Assembly: GCF_019038435.1 (NCBI RefSeq)
Contig: NZ_JAGPOX010000006.1
Location: 54,893-118,892 of the forward strand
Source of the DNA: Nocardia alni
GTDB taxonomy: Bacteria > Actinomycetota > Actinomycetes > Mycobacteriales > Mycobacteriaceae
DNA: 64,000 nucleotides
Reading direction: 5' to 3'
Of this stretch, positions 42,598 through 52,114 are shown one piece after another. The notes under the pieces are model-generated. The model had not been told where the DNA came from. It was given only the letters and a program-made list of their open reading frames with translations, and ran no database searches. Numbering within the stretch: position 1 is the first letter of the stretch; the number at the start of each line of letters is the position of its first letter. A program made the position numbers and the translations under genes.

Positions 42598-43817
42598 GTC
42601 CGGCACGCACAGTCACTGTGGCCGGTGGTGGCCTGGCGGGTTTGACGGTCGCCCGGGAACTGCGCTCCCGTGGATTCGACGGCACAGTGCGGATCGTCGA
42701 TCCCGAGGGGCTGCCCTACGATCGACCGCCACTGTCCAAGGCATATCTCGCCGGTACAACCGATCGTGCCGCACTCCACCTCGCGCCGCCGGACTGGTTC
42801 ACCGACAACGATATTCGGATCGTCGAGGATTCCGTGACCAAGCTCGACACCGGCCGGGGTTCGGTCCTGCTGGCGTCCGGTTCGGAGCTGATCAGCGACG
42901 CGGTCGTACTGGCGACCGGAGGACAGGCCCGCAGGCTTCCGGTGCCTGGAAGCGACCACCCCGGTGTGCTGAAGTTGCGCACCCGCGCCGACGCTGATCA
43001 GCTGCGCGACAAGCTTTTTCCCGGTTGCCGGCTGGTCGTTGTCGGAGCGGGCCTGATCGCCGCCGAAGTCGCTTCCACCGCAACCGGTCTCGGCGCACAC
43101 GTCACGCTGATCGATCCGATGCCGGTGCCACTCGTACCGGCCGTCGGCGAGGAGCTGGCCCGGGTGCTGCACGAGATGCATTCCGCGCACGGCGTCGAGG
43201 TACTGACCGGAAAACCCACTCGGATTGCGGCAGAAGGTAAGTCGCTGCTGGTCGAGGTGGAACACTCCCACGGCGCGGACCGGCTCGCCGCCGATCTGGT
43301 CCTGGTGGCGATCGGCATCGAACCGGACACCTCCCTCGCCGACGCCGCCGGGCTGCGCGGCGACGCCGGAATAGAAGTAACAGCCACGGGCCTCACCTCG
43401 AACCCCGGAATATGGGCCGCGGGCGACGGAATCCGGATACGCACAGCAGACGGCCGTCTACTCCCCCGCAGCGAGCACTGGGAGGCCGCGATCCTCAGCG
43501 GTACCGCCGTCGCGTGCGGCCTGCTCGGAGAGCAGGCGCCACAGCGCCCACCGGCCTGGTTCTGGAGCGACCGCTACGGAGTGCACGTCGAGGCGGTCGG
43601 GTCGATGACCACGCCCGGTTCCACGGTGCTCAGGAATGCCGGAACCGATCGGCCGATCGCGTTCCGGGTGGACACCGACGGTGTTCTGGTCGGCTGTGCC
43701 GCGATCGATGGCGGAAAGGTTCTGCGAGCAGCGAAACGGTTGATCATGCGCAGGGCCCGAGTCGGTCTCGACGATCTCGTCGACCCGGCAGTAGATCTGC
43801 GCAAGGTCGACCGGTAA
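42594..43817 (+). CDS. FAD-dependent ferredoxin reductase of the dioxygenase
   Basis: The 407-residue protein is a BphA4-like reductase: FAD motif VAGGGLAGLTVARELR, YDRPPLSKAYL near residue 40, NADH motif VVVGAGLIAAEVA and the second FAD motif IWAAGDG. It passes electrons from NADH to the Rieske ferredoxin. The GTG start overlaps the dehydrogenase stop. It is the last gene of the five-gene dioxygenase operon; a 48-base perfect palindrome follows four bases after the stop. It is different from the second reductase encoded convergently at 43875-45152. Confidence 0.93.
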   Translation: MSPARTVTVAGGGLAGLTVARELRSRGFDGTVRIVDPEGLPYDRPPLSKAYLAGTTDRAALHLAPPDWFTDNDIRIVEDSVTKLDTGRGSVLLASGSELISDAVVLATGGQARRLPVPGSDHPGVLKLRTRADADQLRDKLFPGCRLVVVGAGLIAAEVASTATGLGAHVTLIDPMPVPLVPAVGEELARVLHEMHSAHGVEVLTGKPTRIAAEGKSLLVEVEHSHGADRLAADLVLVAIGIEPDTSLADAAGLRGDAGIEVTATGLTSNPGIWAAGDGIRIRTADGRLLPRSEHWEAAILSGTAVACGLLGEQAPQRPPAWFWSDRYGVHVEAVGSMTTPGSTVLRNAGTDRPIAFRVDTDGVLVGCAAIDGGKVLRAAKRLIMRRARVGLDDLVDPAVDLRKVDR

Positions 43818-43821
43818 TCGA

Positions 43822-43869
43822 TCCGCGTGAGTCCTGCGGCCGGACGTCCGGCCGCAGGACTCACGCGGA
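43822..43869. terminator. 48-base perfect palindrome, shared terminator of two reductase genes
   Basis: The 24-base left arm and 24-base right arm are exact reverse complements without any loop (centre GAC/GTC at 43845-43846). It lies four bases after the dioxygenase reductase stop and five bases before the stop of the convergent P450 reductase gene, filling almost the whole gap. The length and perfection exceed what a simple terminator needs. Confidence 0.8.
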
Positions 43870-43874
43870 CTCGT

Positions 43875-45152
43875 TCAGCCGCCGATTACCGAACCGGTCG
43901 CGAAAACATCCCGAAGTGACACCCCCGGGTCCGCCAACGCGACCGGATCGACGGGGACACGCGCGGCGATGAGCCTCTTCCCGCCCATGAAATCCCTCGG
44001 ACTGTTCGCGGTCTCCACCGCGCACACGGTTCCATCGGCACGGAGGTGGAACAACGCGAAGGCTGCGGGCGTATCACCGAGCCGCGCTATCGTGGTACTC
44101 CCCTCCTCCAGCAGACCGGCGATCTTCAGCTTCAGGTCGAACTGATCCGACCAGAACCACGGCGTCTCATGAGATCCCGAAACATCCCGGCTGATCACGG
44201 CGGCCGCATGTTTGGCCTGCTCGACAGCGCTCGGAATGGATTCGAGACGATAGCGTCCGTCGAGTGCGTCGTGTGGCCTGCGGGTGACATCACCGATGGC
44301 CAGGACACCGGGCACATTCGTCCGTCCGACCCGATCCACGAGGATGCCGCCGTCGCAGGCCACCCCGCATTGCTGTGCCAGTTCGACATTCGGCACAGCA
44401 CCGACGCCGACGAGGGCGTAGTCGCAGGGCACCACCGATCCGTCCTCGGCCTCGACGGCGATCACGGCGCCCTCGGCCGTCCGGAAACCTGCCACACCGA
44501 AATCGGTGATCACGCGCGTGCCCTTCGAACGGTGATACTCGGTGAGCCGTTCGGAGAGTTGAGCACTGGCGACCCGGGACAGAATGCGTTTCTCACGCTC
44601 GATCACGACAACCGCGATACCCGTCGACCGAGCGACCGCCGCGACTTCCATGCCCACATATCCGCCACCGATCACCGCCAGCGAGTGCGCGCGCTCGAAA
44701 GCGTGGCCGAGCGCCCGCGCATCCGCGATCGTGCGCAAACTCATCACGCCGGCGGCATCGCCTCCGGGCACCATGAGCTTTCGTGGTGTGGCGCCGGTCG
44801 CGATGACGACGGTCCCGAATCGGCGATACTCGCCGTTGTCGAGGTACACCCGGCGGGCATCGGGCTCGATCCGGGTGGCCCGCACGCCCAGGAGCAGTTC
44901 GATGTCGTTGTCCGCGTAGAAATCCGGCGGTTTGAGCCACTGGATCATCGAGTCGTCGGTGAACTTCTTCGACAGCGGCGGCCGGTGGTACGGCGGATCC
45001 GGTTCGTCACCGACCACCGTGATCGCTCCGTCGAACTGTTGCTGTCGCAGCAGTGCGGCCAGCGTGCCGCCCGCATGCCCGGCACCGACGATGACAACCG
45101 GGTCCGACCGTCCGGCAGGGAAATAGGCGGCATGGCGGACATAATTTGCCAT
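43875..45152 (-). CDS. FAD-dependent ferredoxin reductase of the P450 system
   Basis: The 425-residue reductase has VVIVGAGHAGGTLAALLRQQ (FAD), PPYHRPPLSKKF, the NADH motif AVIGGGYVGMEVA and VLAIGDVTRR. It is of the putidaredoxin-reductase type. Its ATG lies four bases after the stop of the 2Fe-2S ferredoxin gene; P450, ferredoxin and reductase form one minus-strand unit. It should deliver NADH electrons through the ferredoxin to the P450. Alternatively it could serve other ferredoxins. Confidence 0.92.
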   Translation of the reverse strand: MANYVRHAAYFPAGRSDPVVIVGAGHAGGTLAALLRQQQFDGAITVVGDEPDPPYHRPPLSKKFTDDSMIQWLKPPDFYADNDIELLLGVRATRIEPDARRVYLDNGEYRRFGTVVIATGATPRKLMVPGGDAAGVMSLRTIADARALGHAFERAHSLAVIGGGYVGMEVAAVARSTGIAVVVIEREKRILSRVASAQLSERLTEYHRSKGTRVITDFGVAGFRTAEGAVIAVEAEDGSVVPCDYALVGVGAVPNVELAQQCGVACDGGILVDRVGRTNVPGVLAIGDVTRRPHDALDGRYRLESIPSAVEQAKHAAAVISRDVSGSHETPWFWSDQFDLKLKIAGLLEEGSTTIARLGDTPAAFALFHLRADGTVCAVETANSPRDFMGGKRLIAARVPVDPVALADPGVSLRDVFATGSVIGG

Positions 45153-45156
45153 GCCA

Positions 45157-45474
45157 TCACCGGCTGTCGGCCACGCGAACGTGGATCTCGCGGTCGGCGT
45201 CACCGACGATGAGCTGGCAGGACAGCCGAGACTCGCCGGTGGAGCCCTCGAGATACTCGATGAGATCGACCTCTTCCTCGGTCGGTTCGGCGAAAATATC
45301 GCCGTACTCCGGAGACAGATAGACGTGGCAGGTCGCGCAGGCACAGCTGCCCCCGCACTCGGCGACAATGCCGGGGAGGTTGTTCTCGATGGAGGCGCTC
45401 ATGATGCTTTGTCCTCGGTTGACCTCGACCCGAGAGAAGGATCCGTCCGGCAGGTGATAGGTGACTCTGGGCAT
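45157..45474 (-). CDS. 2Fe-2S ferredoxin (putidaredoxin/adrenodoxin type)
   Basis: A 105-residue vertebrate-type ferredoxin with cluster ligands Cys40, Cys46, Cys49 (AECGGSCACATCHVY) and Cys86 (RLSCQLIV). It has the usual acidic helix PTEEEVDLIEYLEG that docks with reductase and P450. It lies 69 bases after the P450 gene and four bases before the reductase gene. In Nocardia-like organisms such ferredoxins serve class I P450 systems, as here. The start at 45474 is set by the conserved N-terminus MPRVTYHLPDG; the ribosome site is weak. Confidence 0.93.
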   Translation of the reverse strand: MPRVTYHLPDGSFSRVEVNRGQSIMSASIENNLPGIVAECGGSCACATCHVYLSPEYGDIFAEPTEEEVDLIEYLEGSTGESRLSCQLIVGDADREIHVRVADSR

Positions 45475-45543
45475 CGTCCGTATTTCTTTCTGTGCGAGGA
45501 AAAACGGTGCGCCGCGACAATCGTCACGACGCACCGCGGCAAA

Positions 45544-46866
45544 TCAGGAGAAGGTCAGGCGCACCGGCAGGCGCCTGAGTCCGCCCACGAAGTTGGTCTG
45601 GATCATCTTGGGGTCACCCGTGACCTCGATTTCGGCCAGGCGCGGCAGCAATTCCTCGAGCATGATCTTCAGCTCCAGCTTGGCCAGGTGCTGTCCGATA
45701 CACATGTGCGGGCCATAGCCGAAGGCGATCTGCTTGTTGGGCCGCCGATCGGGGTCGAAGGCGTCCGGGTTGTCGAAGACATCCGCGTCCCGATTACCCG
45801 ACTGGAACAGCAGCATCAGTCGATCGCCCGCCTTGATCCGCTGGCCCCGAAGTTCGTAGTCCGAGAGCGCGATGCGGGTGAACTGCTTGACCGGCGAGAC
45901 GATCCGCAATGCTTCCTGGACCAGGTCGGGAATCAGCGCGGGGTCGTTCTTGGCGCGCTCGAGCACATCGGGACGGGCCGCAAGCTGATGTAGGAGACCG
46001 GCCAGGGTACTCGCGGTGGTGTCGTGCCCCGCCGTGGCGATCGCGACGAACCAGCCGTAGGCGAATGTCTTCGGAAAGTATTCGCCGGATTCGTCTTTCG
46101 CGAGTGCGATGAGTGAGGCCAGATCATCACGAGGCTGCGCTCGCCGGCTCTCCACCAGCACGTCGAAATACGCGTAGAAGTCCGTGATCGCAGCCGCCCA
46201 CTGCTTCGCCGCGGCATCGGGGCTCAGGGGCTCGACATCATCGCGCAACGCGTCCGGGTCCGCGACCCCGAACAGGTCCTGTGTCAGTCCCATCATGCGC
46301 GGTTCGTCCTCTTCGGGCACACCGAACAGCGTCATGATGACCCGCAAGGGGAAGAAGACCGCGAACTCCTTGACCGCGTCGAGGTCCGAGCCACCGGATA
46401 CGAGCCGTTCGACGGATATCTTCGCGGTCTCGCGGATCTGATCCGACCACTTCTTGAGGTTGGCCGGCCGGAACCAATCGAAGGCGACATCCTTGATCGT
46501 CGTGTGCTCCGGCGGGTCGAGATACGGCAGGGCGTCGAGAATCCGGAGGCTGCCGCCGGTCAATTGTTTGGTGAATTCGTCCCCGGCCTGATTCTGCAGA
46601 ATCGGGTTGTGCGATCCTTTATTTTCACCACCCCCGGCGCTGAAAATCTGAGGCTGTCGTTCGACTTCCATCAGATCGGCATGTTTGGTCACCAACCAGA
46701 GCGGGTCGTAACCTTCGACGTGCACCTGGGCCAACGGCTGATTCTCCCGCAGCCAGCGGTAGGCATCATAAAGCTTCGCGTCGTCACTGTGCCCCTCCGG
46801 AAGCACAACGCGCCGCGCGATCTCGTCAGGGACCGTCCGGGCACCAGTAGATTCTACTGCCGTCAT
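45544..46866 (-). CDS. Cytochrome P450
   Basis: The 440-residue soluble P450 has the I-helix oxygen-activation motif TAGHDTTAS, the E-x-x-R pair in QEALRIV, and the heme loop [14 protein letters not shown] with the thiolate ligand Cys389. The overall form is that of bacterial class I enzymes of the terpene, fatty acid or steroid hydroxylating groups. Its own ferredoxin and reductase are encoded directly downstream. Together with the alcohol and aldehyde dehydrogenases at 58-61 kb it could oxidise a methyl group to a carboxylate. AAGGAT precedes the ATG, and two inverted repeats lie upstream. The substrate is inferred only from neighbours. Confidence 0.92.
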   Translation of the reverse strand: MTAVESTGARTVPDEIARRVVLPEGHSDDAKLYDAYRWLRENQPLAQVHVEGYDPLWLVTKHADLMEVERQPQIFSAGGGENKGSHNPILQNQAGDEFTKQLTGGSLRILDALPYLDPPEHTTIKDVAFDWFRPANLKKWSDQIRETAKISVERLVSGGSDLDAVKEFAVFFPLRVIMTLFGVPEEDEPRMMGLTQDLFGVADPDALRDDVEPLSPDAAAKQWAAAITDFYAYFDVLVESRRAQPRDDLASLIALAKDESGEYFPKTFAYGWFVAIATAGHDTTASTLAGLLHQLAARPDVLERAKNDPALIPDLVQEALRIVSPVKQFTRIALSDYELRGQRIKAGDRLMLLFQSGNRDADVFDNPDAFDPDRRPNKQIAFGYGPHMCIGQHLAKLELKIMLEELLPRLAEIEVTGDPKMIQTNFVGGLRRLPVRLTFS

Positions 46867-46882
46867 GATAATCCTTCTCTCG

Positions 46883-46930
46883 GTTCTCGATCAATCGCGG
46901 AGAACGTGGTACGGCCGGGCAATCCGTACC
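46883..46930. promoter_or_regulatory. Two inverted repeats upstream of the P450 gene
   Basis: GTTCTC-N11-GAGAAC (46883-46905) and GGTACGG-N9-CCGTACC (46908-46930) stand side by side 17 to 64 bases before the P450 start. They are probable operator sites, showing that the P450 unit has its own promoter rather than being read only from the mce operon upstream. Confidence 0.55.
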
Positions 46931-47000
46931 GCACCATGATCCAATTCTTGTGCATTGCATCACCCGGCGCTTCACCACAACGAGGGGTGTTGGCAATGCT

Positions 47001-48035
47001 TCAGAGGGAGGGCGACTCCGGGCGGAGGCCCTCGGATAGCTCTTCGAGATACTCGCTGTCGGCCATGGATTCCAGAATCGCGTTCTGGGCGGTGGCAGGA
47101 AGCGATGGGAGAATTCGGCGCACTCGATCCTGGCGACGAATCTCACCCTGCCGGATCGGCATTCCCGGAGTCGGTCGCATCTGCGGGATCACGCCCTCGA
47201 TATCTTCCACGCCGCCGGCATGGTGACCGGCGGCGACCAGCGCGCGCTCGTGCGCCATCTGCGCTTCGTCCTTCTCTTCGGACATGCCGATCGGGCCTAT
47301 CATGGTTCCGTTGAGGAACTGCTTCACGACCGGTTCGTCGCTGGTCAGAAGAACTTCACGAGGTCCGAACATCACCAGCTCCCGACGGAAGAGCATGCCG
47401 ATGTTGTCCGGCACGGTACGGGCGAGATTGATATTGTGCGAAACGATCAGAATCGTGGCGTCGATCTGCGCGTTGATATCCATCAGAAGCTGGCTGATGT
47501 ACGTGGTACGCACGGGATCCAGTCCGGAATCGGGTTCGTCGACCAGGATGATCTGGGGGTCGAGAACCAACGCTCGGGCAAGGCCGGCACGTTTGCGCAT
47601 ACCACCCGATATCTCACCGGGAAGCTTCGTCTCGGCCCCGGAGAGCCCGACCAGCTCCATCTTCTCCATCACAATTTCGCGGATCTCCGACTCGCTCTTC
47701 CTGGTGTGCTCGCGCAGCGGAAAGGCGGTGTTGTCGAACAGATCCATGGACCCGAACAGAGCACCGTCCTGGAACAGCACGCCGAACAGCTTCCGAATCT
47801 CGTACAACTGTTTGCTCGAGCATTGCAGGATATCGACGCCATCGATGACGATAGAACCCGTCTCCGGACGCAACAGTCCGATCAACGATTTCAGGAACAC
47901 CGATTTTCCGGTGCCCGAGGGGCCGAGCAGAACACTGACCTCACCTCGTGGCAGCGTCAGTGAGACATCCCGCCAGATATTCTGCGTCCCGAAGGACTTC
48001 GTCAAACCCTCGACTGCTACCTCGACACCACTCAT
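47001..48035 (-). CDS. MceG/Mkl-type ABC transporter ATP-binding protein
   Basis: The 344-residue ATPase has Walker A GPSGTGKS (38-45), Q-loop LFQDGALFGSMD, ABC signature ISGGMRKRAGLARAL and Walker B ILVDEPDSGLD. The long C-terminal extension after about residue 245 is typical of MceG, which energises Mce lipid and steroid importers. In Mycobacterium tuberculosis mceG is unlinked to mce operons; here it lies 69 bases after the Mce-associated gene and closes the operon. GGAGGA precedes the ATG at 48035. Confidence 0.92.
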   Translation of the reverse strand: MSGVEVAVEGLTKSFGTQNIWRDVSLTLPRGEVSVLLGPSGTGKSVFLKSLIGLLRPETGSIVIDGVDILQCSSKQLYEIRKLFGVLFQDGALFGSMDLFDNTAFPLREHTRKSESEIREIVMEKMELVGLSGAETKLPGEISGGMRKRAGLARALVLDPQIILVDEPDSGLDPVRTTYISQLLMDINAQIDATILIVSHNINLARTVPDNIGMLFRRELVMFGPREVLLTSDEPVVKQFLNGTMIGPIGMSEEKDEAQMAHERALVAAGHHAGGVEDIEGVIPQMRPTPGMPIRQGEIRRQDRVRRILPSLPATAQNAILESMADSEYLEELSEGLRPESPSL

Positions 48036-48104
48036 GATTCCTCCGGCAATTCGATGAGAACATATCGGCCCGATACATTCGGTTCGGCCATGTCGTGACT
48101 GCCG

Positions 48105-48746
48105 CTACACCGGTTCGAGTCCGGAGATCAGCCATCGGTCACCGACCCGGTCCATGTGGATTCGCACGCGACTGGCATCGAGCCGGGGTTGCGGCGTGTC
48201 CTTGCTGGTGGTCGACTGGTCGATGAACAGCAGAACAGTGACCGAATCCGATGTGCCGTCCACGACCGATCTGCCTACTACCGTCGCAGTGGTGACGGTC
48301 TGATGTTGTTTCGCAGCCGGAATGATCGTGTCCTTGATCAGTGTTCGAAACCGGTTCTCGAAATCGCCGGTGAGGAGATTCGCGGCGGAGTCCAGATCAT
48401 GGTCGGCGGTTTCGGCCCGATATGACAGGATCTTCGGCACGTTCGTCTCCGCGGCCGCGAGAGCGGCGCCGCGCGCCGCGCGCACGTCATCGTAATCGTG
48501 GATTCGAACGCCCAGTACCGTCGCGGCGGCGATCAGGCCGATCGTGACCAGGACCAATGGTGTGAGGACAAGCGTCTTCCTTCGGCGCGACCACCCCTCG
48601 ACGCGTCGCGCGAAAGTCCTCGGGGCCAGTCGAATCCGAGTAAAGAGCGCTGCGCGAGGTTCGGTCGCGGCCTTCGCCTCCTCGACTTCGTCTACGGCAT
48701 GCTCCGCGGATTCGGTCGCCGCGGCCTCTTTCTCCACAGTTGTCAT
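48105..48746 (-). CDS. Mce-associated membrane protein, second
   Basis: The 213-residue protein has a charged cytoplasmic N-terminus rich in Glu and Ala, one membrane segment around VLTPLVLVTIGLIAAATVL (about residues 62-80) and an outside domain with an NTF2-like pattern (LLTGDFENRFRTLI, VTVLLFIDQ). Mce-associated (Mas/Mam) proteins stabilise Mce complexes. The start overlaps the stop of the first Mce-associated gene (ATGA), which fixes the ATG at 48746. Confidence 0.85.
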   Translation of the reverse strand: MTTVEKEAAATESAEHAVDEVEEAKAATEPRAALFTRIRLAPRTFARRVEGWSRRRKTLVLTPLVLVTIGLIAAATVLGVRIHDYDDVRAARGAALAAAETNVPKILSYRAETADHDLDSAANLLTGDFENRFRTLIKDTIIPAAKQHQTVTTATVVGRSVVDGTSDSVTVLLFIDQSTTSKDTPQPRLDASRVRIHMDRVGDRWLISGLEPV

Positions 48747-49456
48747 GAAACGAACTCCACATCCGAGACGAGCCATCCGCCGCCTACGTGCTGCAAACTG
48801 ACCTTCATCCGATACACCCGCTCTTGCCCATTGGGGGCGTCGGAATTGCGAACCGTCGAGGTGGACGCCACCAGGACCTGCGCGTGATCGTCATCGGCGC
48901 TGATCACACCGCTCTCGGCCACCGAGCCCGTCGAATCGACCGCGCCCTTTGCGATTACTTCCCGGAAGCTGTCGGCCTGGTGGGTGAACTGATCCCGGAA
49001 CGAACCGGTCGTCTCACCGAGAATGCGGGTGATATCGGGCTCCACCGACGTCCGGTTGAGCGTTGTCAGGTCGGCGACCATGCGACGGGCCGCCGCGGTC
49101 ACGGCCGCATCGCGCTGCTCGTGCGCGTCGTTCGCATGGTTGTCGACCAGCAGTACGGCCGTGATCGCGATCAGGGCGATGATCGCCACGGTGAGGACCG
49201 TCAGGCCGGCGACCGTGCCGCCCGGTCGACGAAGCCCCTTGGACCACAACCCATTCCCGGCAGATTCCGCCACCGGTTCGGCATCGTCGTCGTCCGGTTC
49301 GGCGGGTGGACTCGCGCCTGCCGAATCGATGCCGGGGGCATCTGGCGACGGGGCGGCCCGCGAAGTCCGGGACGACATATCGTCCGCGATGTCCTCGCTC
49401 CCCAGTTCGTCGTCGGTCCTCAGTTCTTCGTCGGATCGATGAGCAAGTCTTGCCAT
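48743..49456 (-). CDS. Mce-associated membrane protein, first
   Basis: The 237-residue protein has an acidic N-terminal part (DELGSEDIADDM, EPDDDDAEP), a single membrane segment LTVLTVAIIALIAITAVLLV and an outside NTF2-like domain with TGSFRDQFTHQADSF. It is related in layout to the next protein. The ATG at 49456 follows AGGAGG at seven bases and lies 37 bases inside the end of the mceF gene, an unusually long overlap. Confidence 0.83.
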   Translation of the reverse strand: MARLAHRSDEELRTDDELGSEDIADDMSSRTSRAAPSPDAPGIDSAGASPPAEPDDDDAEPVAESAGNGLWSKGLRRPGGTVAGLTVLTVAIIALIAITAVLLVDNHANDAHEQRDAAVTAAARRMVADLTTLNRTSVEPDITRILGETTGSFRDQFTHQADSFREVIAKGAVDSTGSVAESGVISADDDHAQVLVASTSTVRNSDAPNGQERVYRMKVSLQHVGGGWLVSDVEFVS

Positions 49457-50886
49457 CGCCGGGCCTCCTTCTGTGTGGTGCCGACCGACGAGATCGTGTA
49501 TGCCTTTCCGTCGGGTGCCACGAAACGTCCGGTCGTCGGGTCGTAGGGAACAGCACCCGGTGCATCCGCGGGCCGGGCGATCAGATCCGGCGCGGGATGA
49601 TCCGGCTGCGGTGCGGACGGCCGCGCGGTGCCGGGCGGCGGGGTCGGCGGGGTCCCTGCGACACCGGGCCGCGACAGCATCCCGGGCCAGGTCGACGGCG
49701 GTCCCCCGGGACAGTCGGCCTGCACGGCCGTGCGCACCGCGGGATCCGATACACACGGCATGTTGCGCGACCCGCGAACAGCCCGCACATCGTCGTGCGG
49801 CAGTTGGCACCGCGCATCGGTGTTCGCCGGCGCCTCACCGACGTCCGAGGGATCACGGCGCTGCGTGCCCCCGTACCCGTCCGTGCAGGTCACAGGACCG
49901 AAAGTATCCAGCAACTTCACATCCAGCGGTGCCTGCGGGCCCAGCGGATCGCCGCCACGCTGCAACCCCTGGTGCTGCACGCTGTAGTTGAAGGATGCCG
50001 TGATCGCGGGATAGACGACCAGGATCTGCCGCAAGCCCGGTACGTTCACCTTCAGCACTTGGCCGACGGTCTGCAGGTTCGCCAGCACGTTCGGCAGGGG
50101 TGCGGTCAGATCGGTGAGTGTCGATCCGACAGTGTCGGCGAAGCCTTTGCCCTGGTCCAGGACCGAGCGAAGATCCGGGTCGTCGCCGGCCAACTGCCGA
50201 GTGAAAGACGCCAGGTCGCGGACCGAGGTGGTCAGGTCGGTCGCCACCGTATTGCCCGTATCGAGCAGCGGTTCGGCGTCGTGGATCAACGTCCTGGTCT
50301 GCCCGAGATTCGCTTGGGCCTGGGCGATCAGCGAGTCGGCCGAGTCGATGAGCCGGGAACTCGGAGCTCCGTTGCCGTCCAGTGCCTGGGAGCTCTCGGC
50401 CAGCGTCCGCTCCAGGTCGTCGTGCGGGGTGACCTTCAGCAGGCGATCGACATCGTTCAGCAGTGTGGCGGCGGGCACCGGTATCGTGGTGTGCTCGACC
50501 GGAATCACGCTGCCCGCGTGCAGATATGGACCCTGCGCCGAACCGGGCGTCAGATCGACATACTGTTCGCCGACCGCCGACACACTCTTGATCGCGGCGT
50601 GCGTGTCGGCCGGTACCGGCTGGTTCGACCGCAACTGTAGCTCGACCGCGATTCCGCTGTCGGTCAACGACATCGATCGGACCGTGCCCACATCCGCGCC
50701 CCGGTAGGTCACCAGCGCGTTCGGATACAGACCCGCGCCGTCGGTGAAATTCGCGGTCGCCAGGTATGTGCCGATACCGGTTTGGCGTTGCACGCCACAG
50801 TAATTGATGCCGACGTAGGTCAAGCTCACGGCCGAAACAACGGCGAATGCGATCAATTGCAATTTGATCATTCGTGTCGTGTGCAT
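49420..50886 (-). CDS. Mce family protein F (MlaD domain)
   Basis: The 488-residue protein has an N-terminal membrane anchor (LQLIAFAVVSAVSLTYVGI), the MlaD/Mce domain with FTDGAGLYPNALVTYRGADVG and SAVGEQYVDL, a helical region, and a long Pro-rich C-terminal tail ending in a conserved YDPTTGRFVAPDG block seen in MceF-type proteins. It is the sixth Mce protein of the set forming the periplasmic tunnel. Its start shares a base with the mceE stop. Confidence 0.9.
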   Translation of the reverse strand: MHTTRMIKLQLIAFAVVSAVSLTYVGINYCGVQRQTGIGTYLATANFTDGAGLYPNALVTYRGADVGTVRSMSLTDSGIAVELQLRSNQPVPADTHAAIKSVSAVGEQYVDLTPGSAQGPYLHAGSVIPVEHTTIPVPAATLLNDVDRLLKVTPHDDLERTLAESSQALDGNGAPSSRLIDSADSLIAQAQANLGQTRTLIHDAEPLLDTGNTVATDLTTSVRDLASFTRQLAGDDPDLRSVLDQGKGFADTVGSTLTDLTAPLPNVLANLQTVGQVLKVNVPGLRQILVVYPAITASFNYSVQHQGLQRGGDPLGPQAPLDVKLLDTFGPVTCTDGYGGTQRRDPSDVGEAPANTDARCQLPHDDVRAVRGSRNMPCVSDPAVRTAVQADCPGGPPSTWPGMLSRPGVAGTPPTPPPGTARPSAPQPDHPAPDLIARPADAPGAVPYDPTTGRFVAPDGKAYTISSVGTTQKEARRWQDLLIDPTKN

Positions 50887-52112
50887 CAGTGTCCTCCCCC
50901 GGTGGCCGGGTGCGCGGGGGCCGGGAAAAGCTGCGGCAGCAGGTTCGGCAGGCCCGCAAGCGCGGGAAGTGGCGGCAGTCCGGGGATCGCGGGGGCCGGC
51001 CCGGGGACCGGTGTCCGGGTGGGGGCGATCAGCGGATCGACGACATGGTCGATGGCGACAACGCTCTCCAGCGCGCCCTTCGGGATACTGGGCAGAATCT
51101 TGTTGAGGACACCGTTCGCACTCAGGTCGACCGTCAGATACAGGTTGATGAAGTCGCCGCGAATGGCTCGGTCGATCGTGGACACCGGGAAGGGGATAGT
51201 CGCGGCGATATCCAGGGCCTTCGGCAGATTGGCTCCAGCGGCGGAGAGCTGGGCCAGCACCGGGCGCAGGTTGTTCAGATCATCGACCAGGCCGCCACGG
51301 CTGGCCGCCAGAACCTGCTGGGCGATCTGCCCGAACCGCCCCAGGCTCCCCAGGGTGTCGGTCAGCTGATGCTGTTGATCCTCGAGCACACCGAAGGCCG
51401 GCGCCAAGGTGGTCAACCCCTTGTCGATGGTATTCGTCTGCGCGGCAAGGGTGCCCGACAGCCGGTCGACCGAATCGACGGCGCGGACGATATCGCCACG
51501 CTGAGCGTTCATTCCCGTGACGAAGGTGTGCAGATTCTCTATCAGCTCACGCAACGTGTCCTGACGACCATCGATGACGTCGTCCGCCTGGGCGACAATG
51601 GTCCGAATCTGTTCCAGCCCACCGCCGTTGAGCACCACCGACAGGGCCGACAGCACGCGATCGGTGGACGGGTACGCCGCGGTACGGGCCAGCGGGATCA
51701 CATCCCCCGCGTGCAGAAGACCATTATCGGCTTGCTGTCCCGGTGGTACATCCAGTTCGAGGTATTGCGCACCGAGAATGCTGGTCTGCCCGAGCTTGGC
51801 GGACACATTCGCGGCCAATGCCGCAGAATCGTTCAACCGCACCGTCAACCGAGCATGCCAGCCGTCCAGTCCGATCGACTCGACGATCCCGACGTCGACA
51901 TTGCCGGATTTGACGACCGAATTGTTCACCAGATTTTGGATATCATCCATTTCGACGACGACATCGAAGCCACGGCCCTTCAGCTCGGTCCCGGGCAGTT
52001 GAACCGAATTCACTCCCGAGAAGCGGCTACATCCGGACAATACGGTCAACGAGCCGACTATCGCCAGCGAGACCGCCGCGAGTTTCCTTTTTCGTATCCG
52101 TGTCGCGCACAT
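50886..52112 (-). CDS. Mce family lipoprotein E
   Basis: The 408-residue protein has a lipoprotein signal: positively charged start, hydrophobic stretch and lipobox LTVLSGC with the lipidated Cys28. The MlaD domain follows (LPGTELKGRGFDVVVEMDD, AKLGQTSILGAQYLELD), then the helical Mce region and a Pro-rich tail. In all mce operons the fifth Mce protein is the lipoprotein, so the identity is secure. The gene begins two bases after the mceD stop. Confidence 0.92.
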   Translation of the reverse strand: MCATRIRKRKLAAVSLAIVGSLTVLSGCSRFSGVNSVQLPGTELKGRGFDVVVEMDDIQNLVNNSVVKSGNVDVGIVESIGLDGWHARLTVRLNDSAALAANVSAKLGQTSILGAQYLELDVPPGQQADNGLLHAGDVIPLARTAAYPSTDRVLSALSVVLNGGGLEQIRTIVAQADDVIDGRQDTLRELIENLHTFVTGMNAQRGDIVRAVDSVDRLSGTLAAQTNTIDKGLTTLAPAFGVLEDQQHQLTDTLGSLGRFGQIAQQVLAASRGGLVDDLNNLRPVLAQLSAAGANLPKALDIAATIPFPVSTIDRAIRGDFINLYLTVDLSANGVLNKILPSIPKGALESVVAIDHVVDPLIAPTRTPVPGPAPAIPGLPPLPALAGLPNLLPQLFPAPAHPATGGGH

Positions 52113-52114
52113 AG

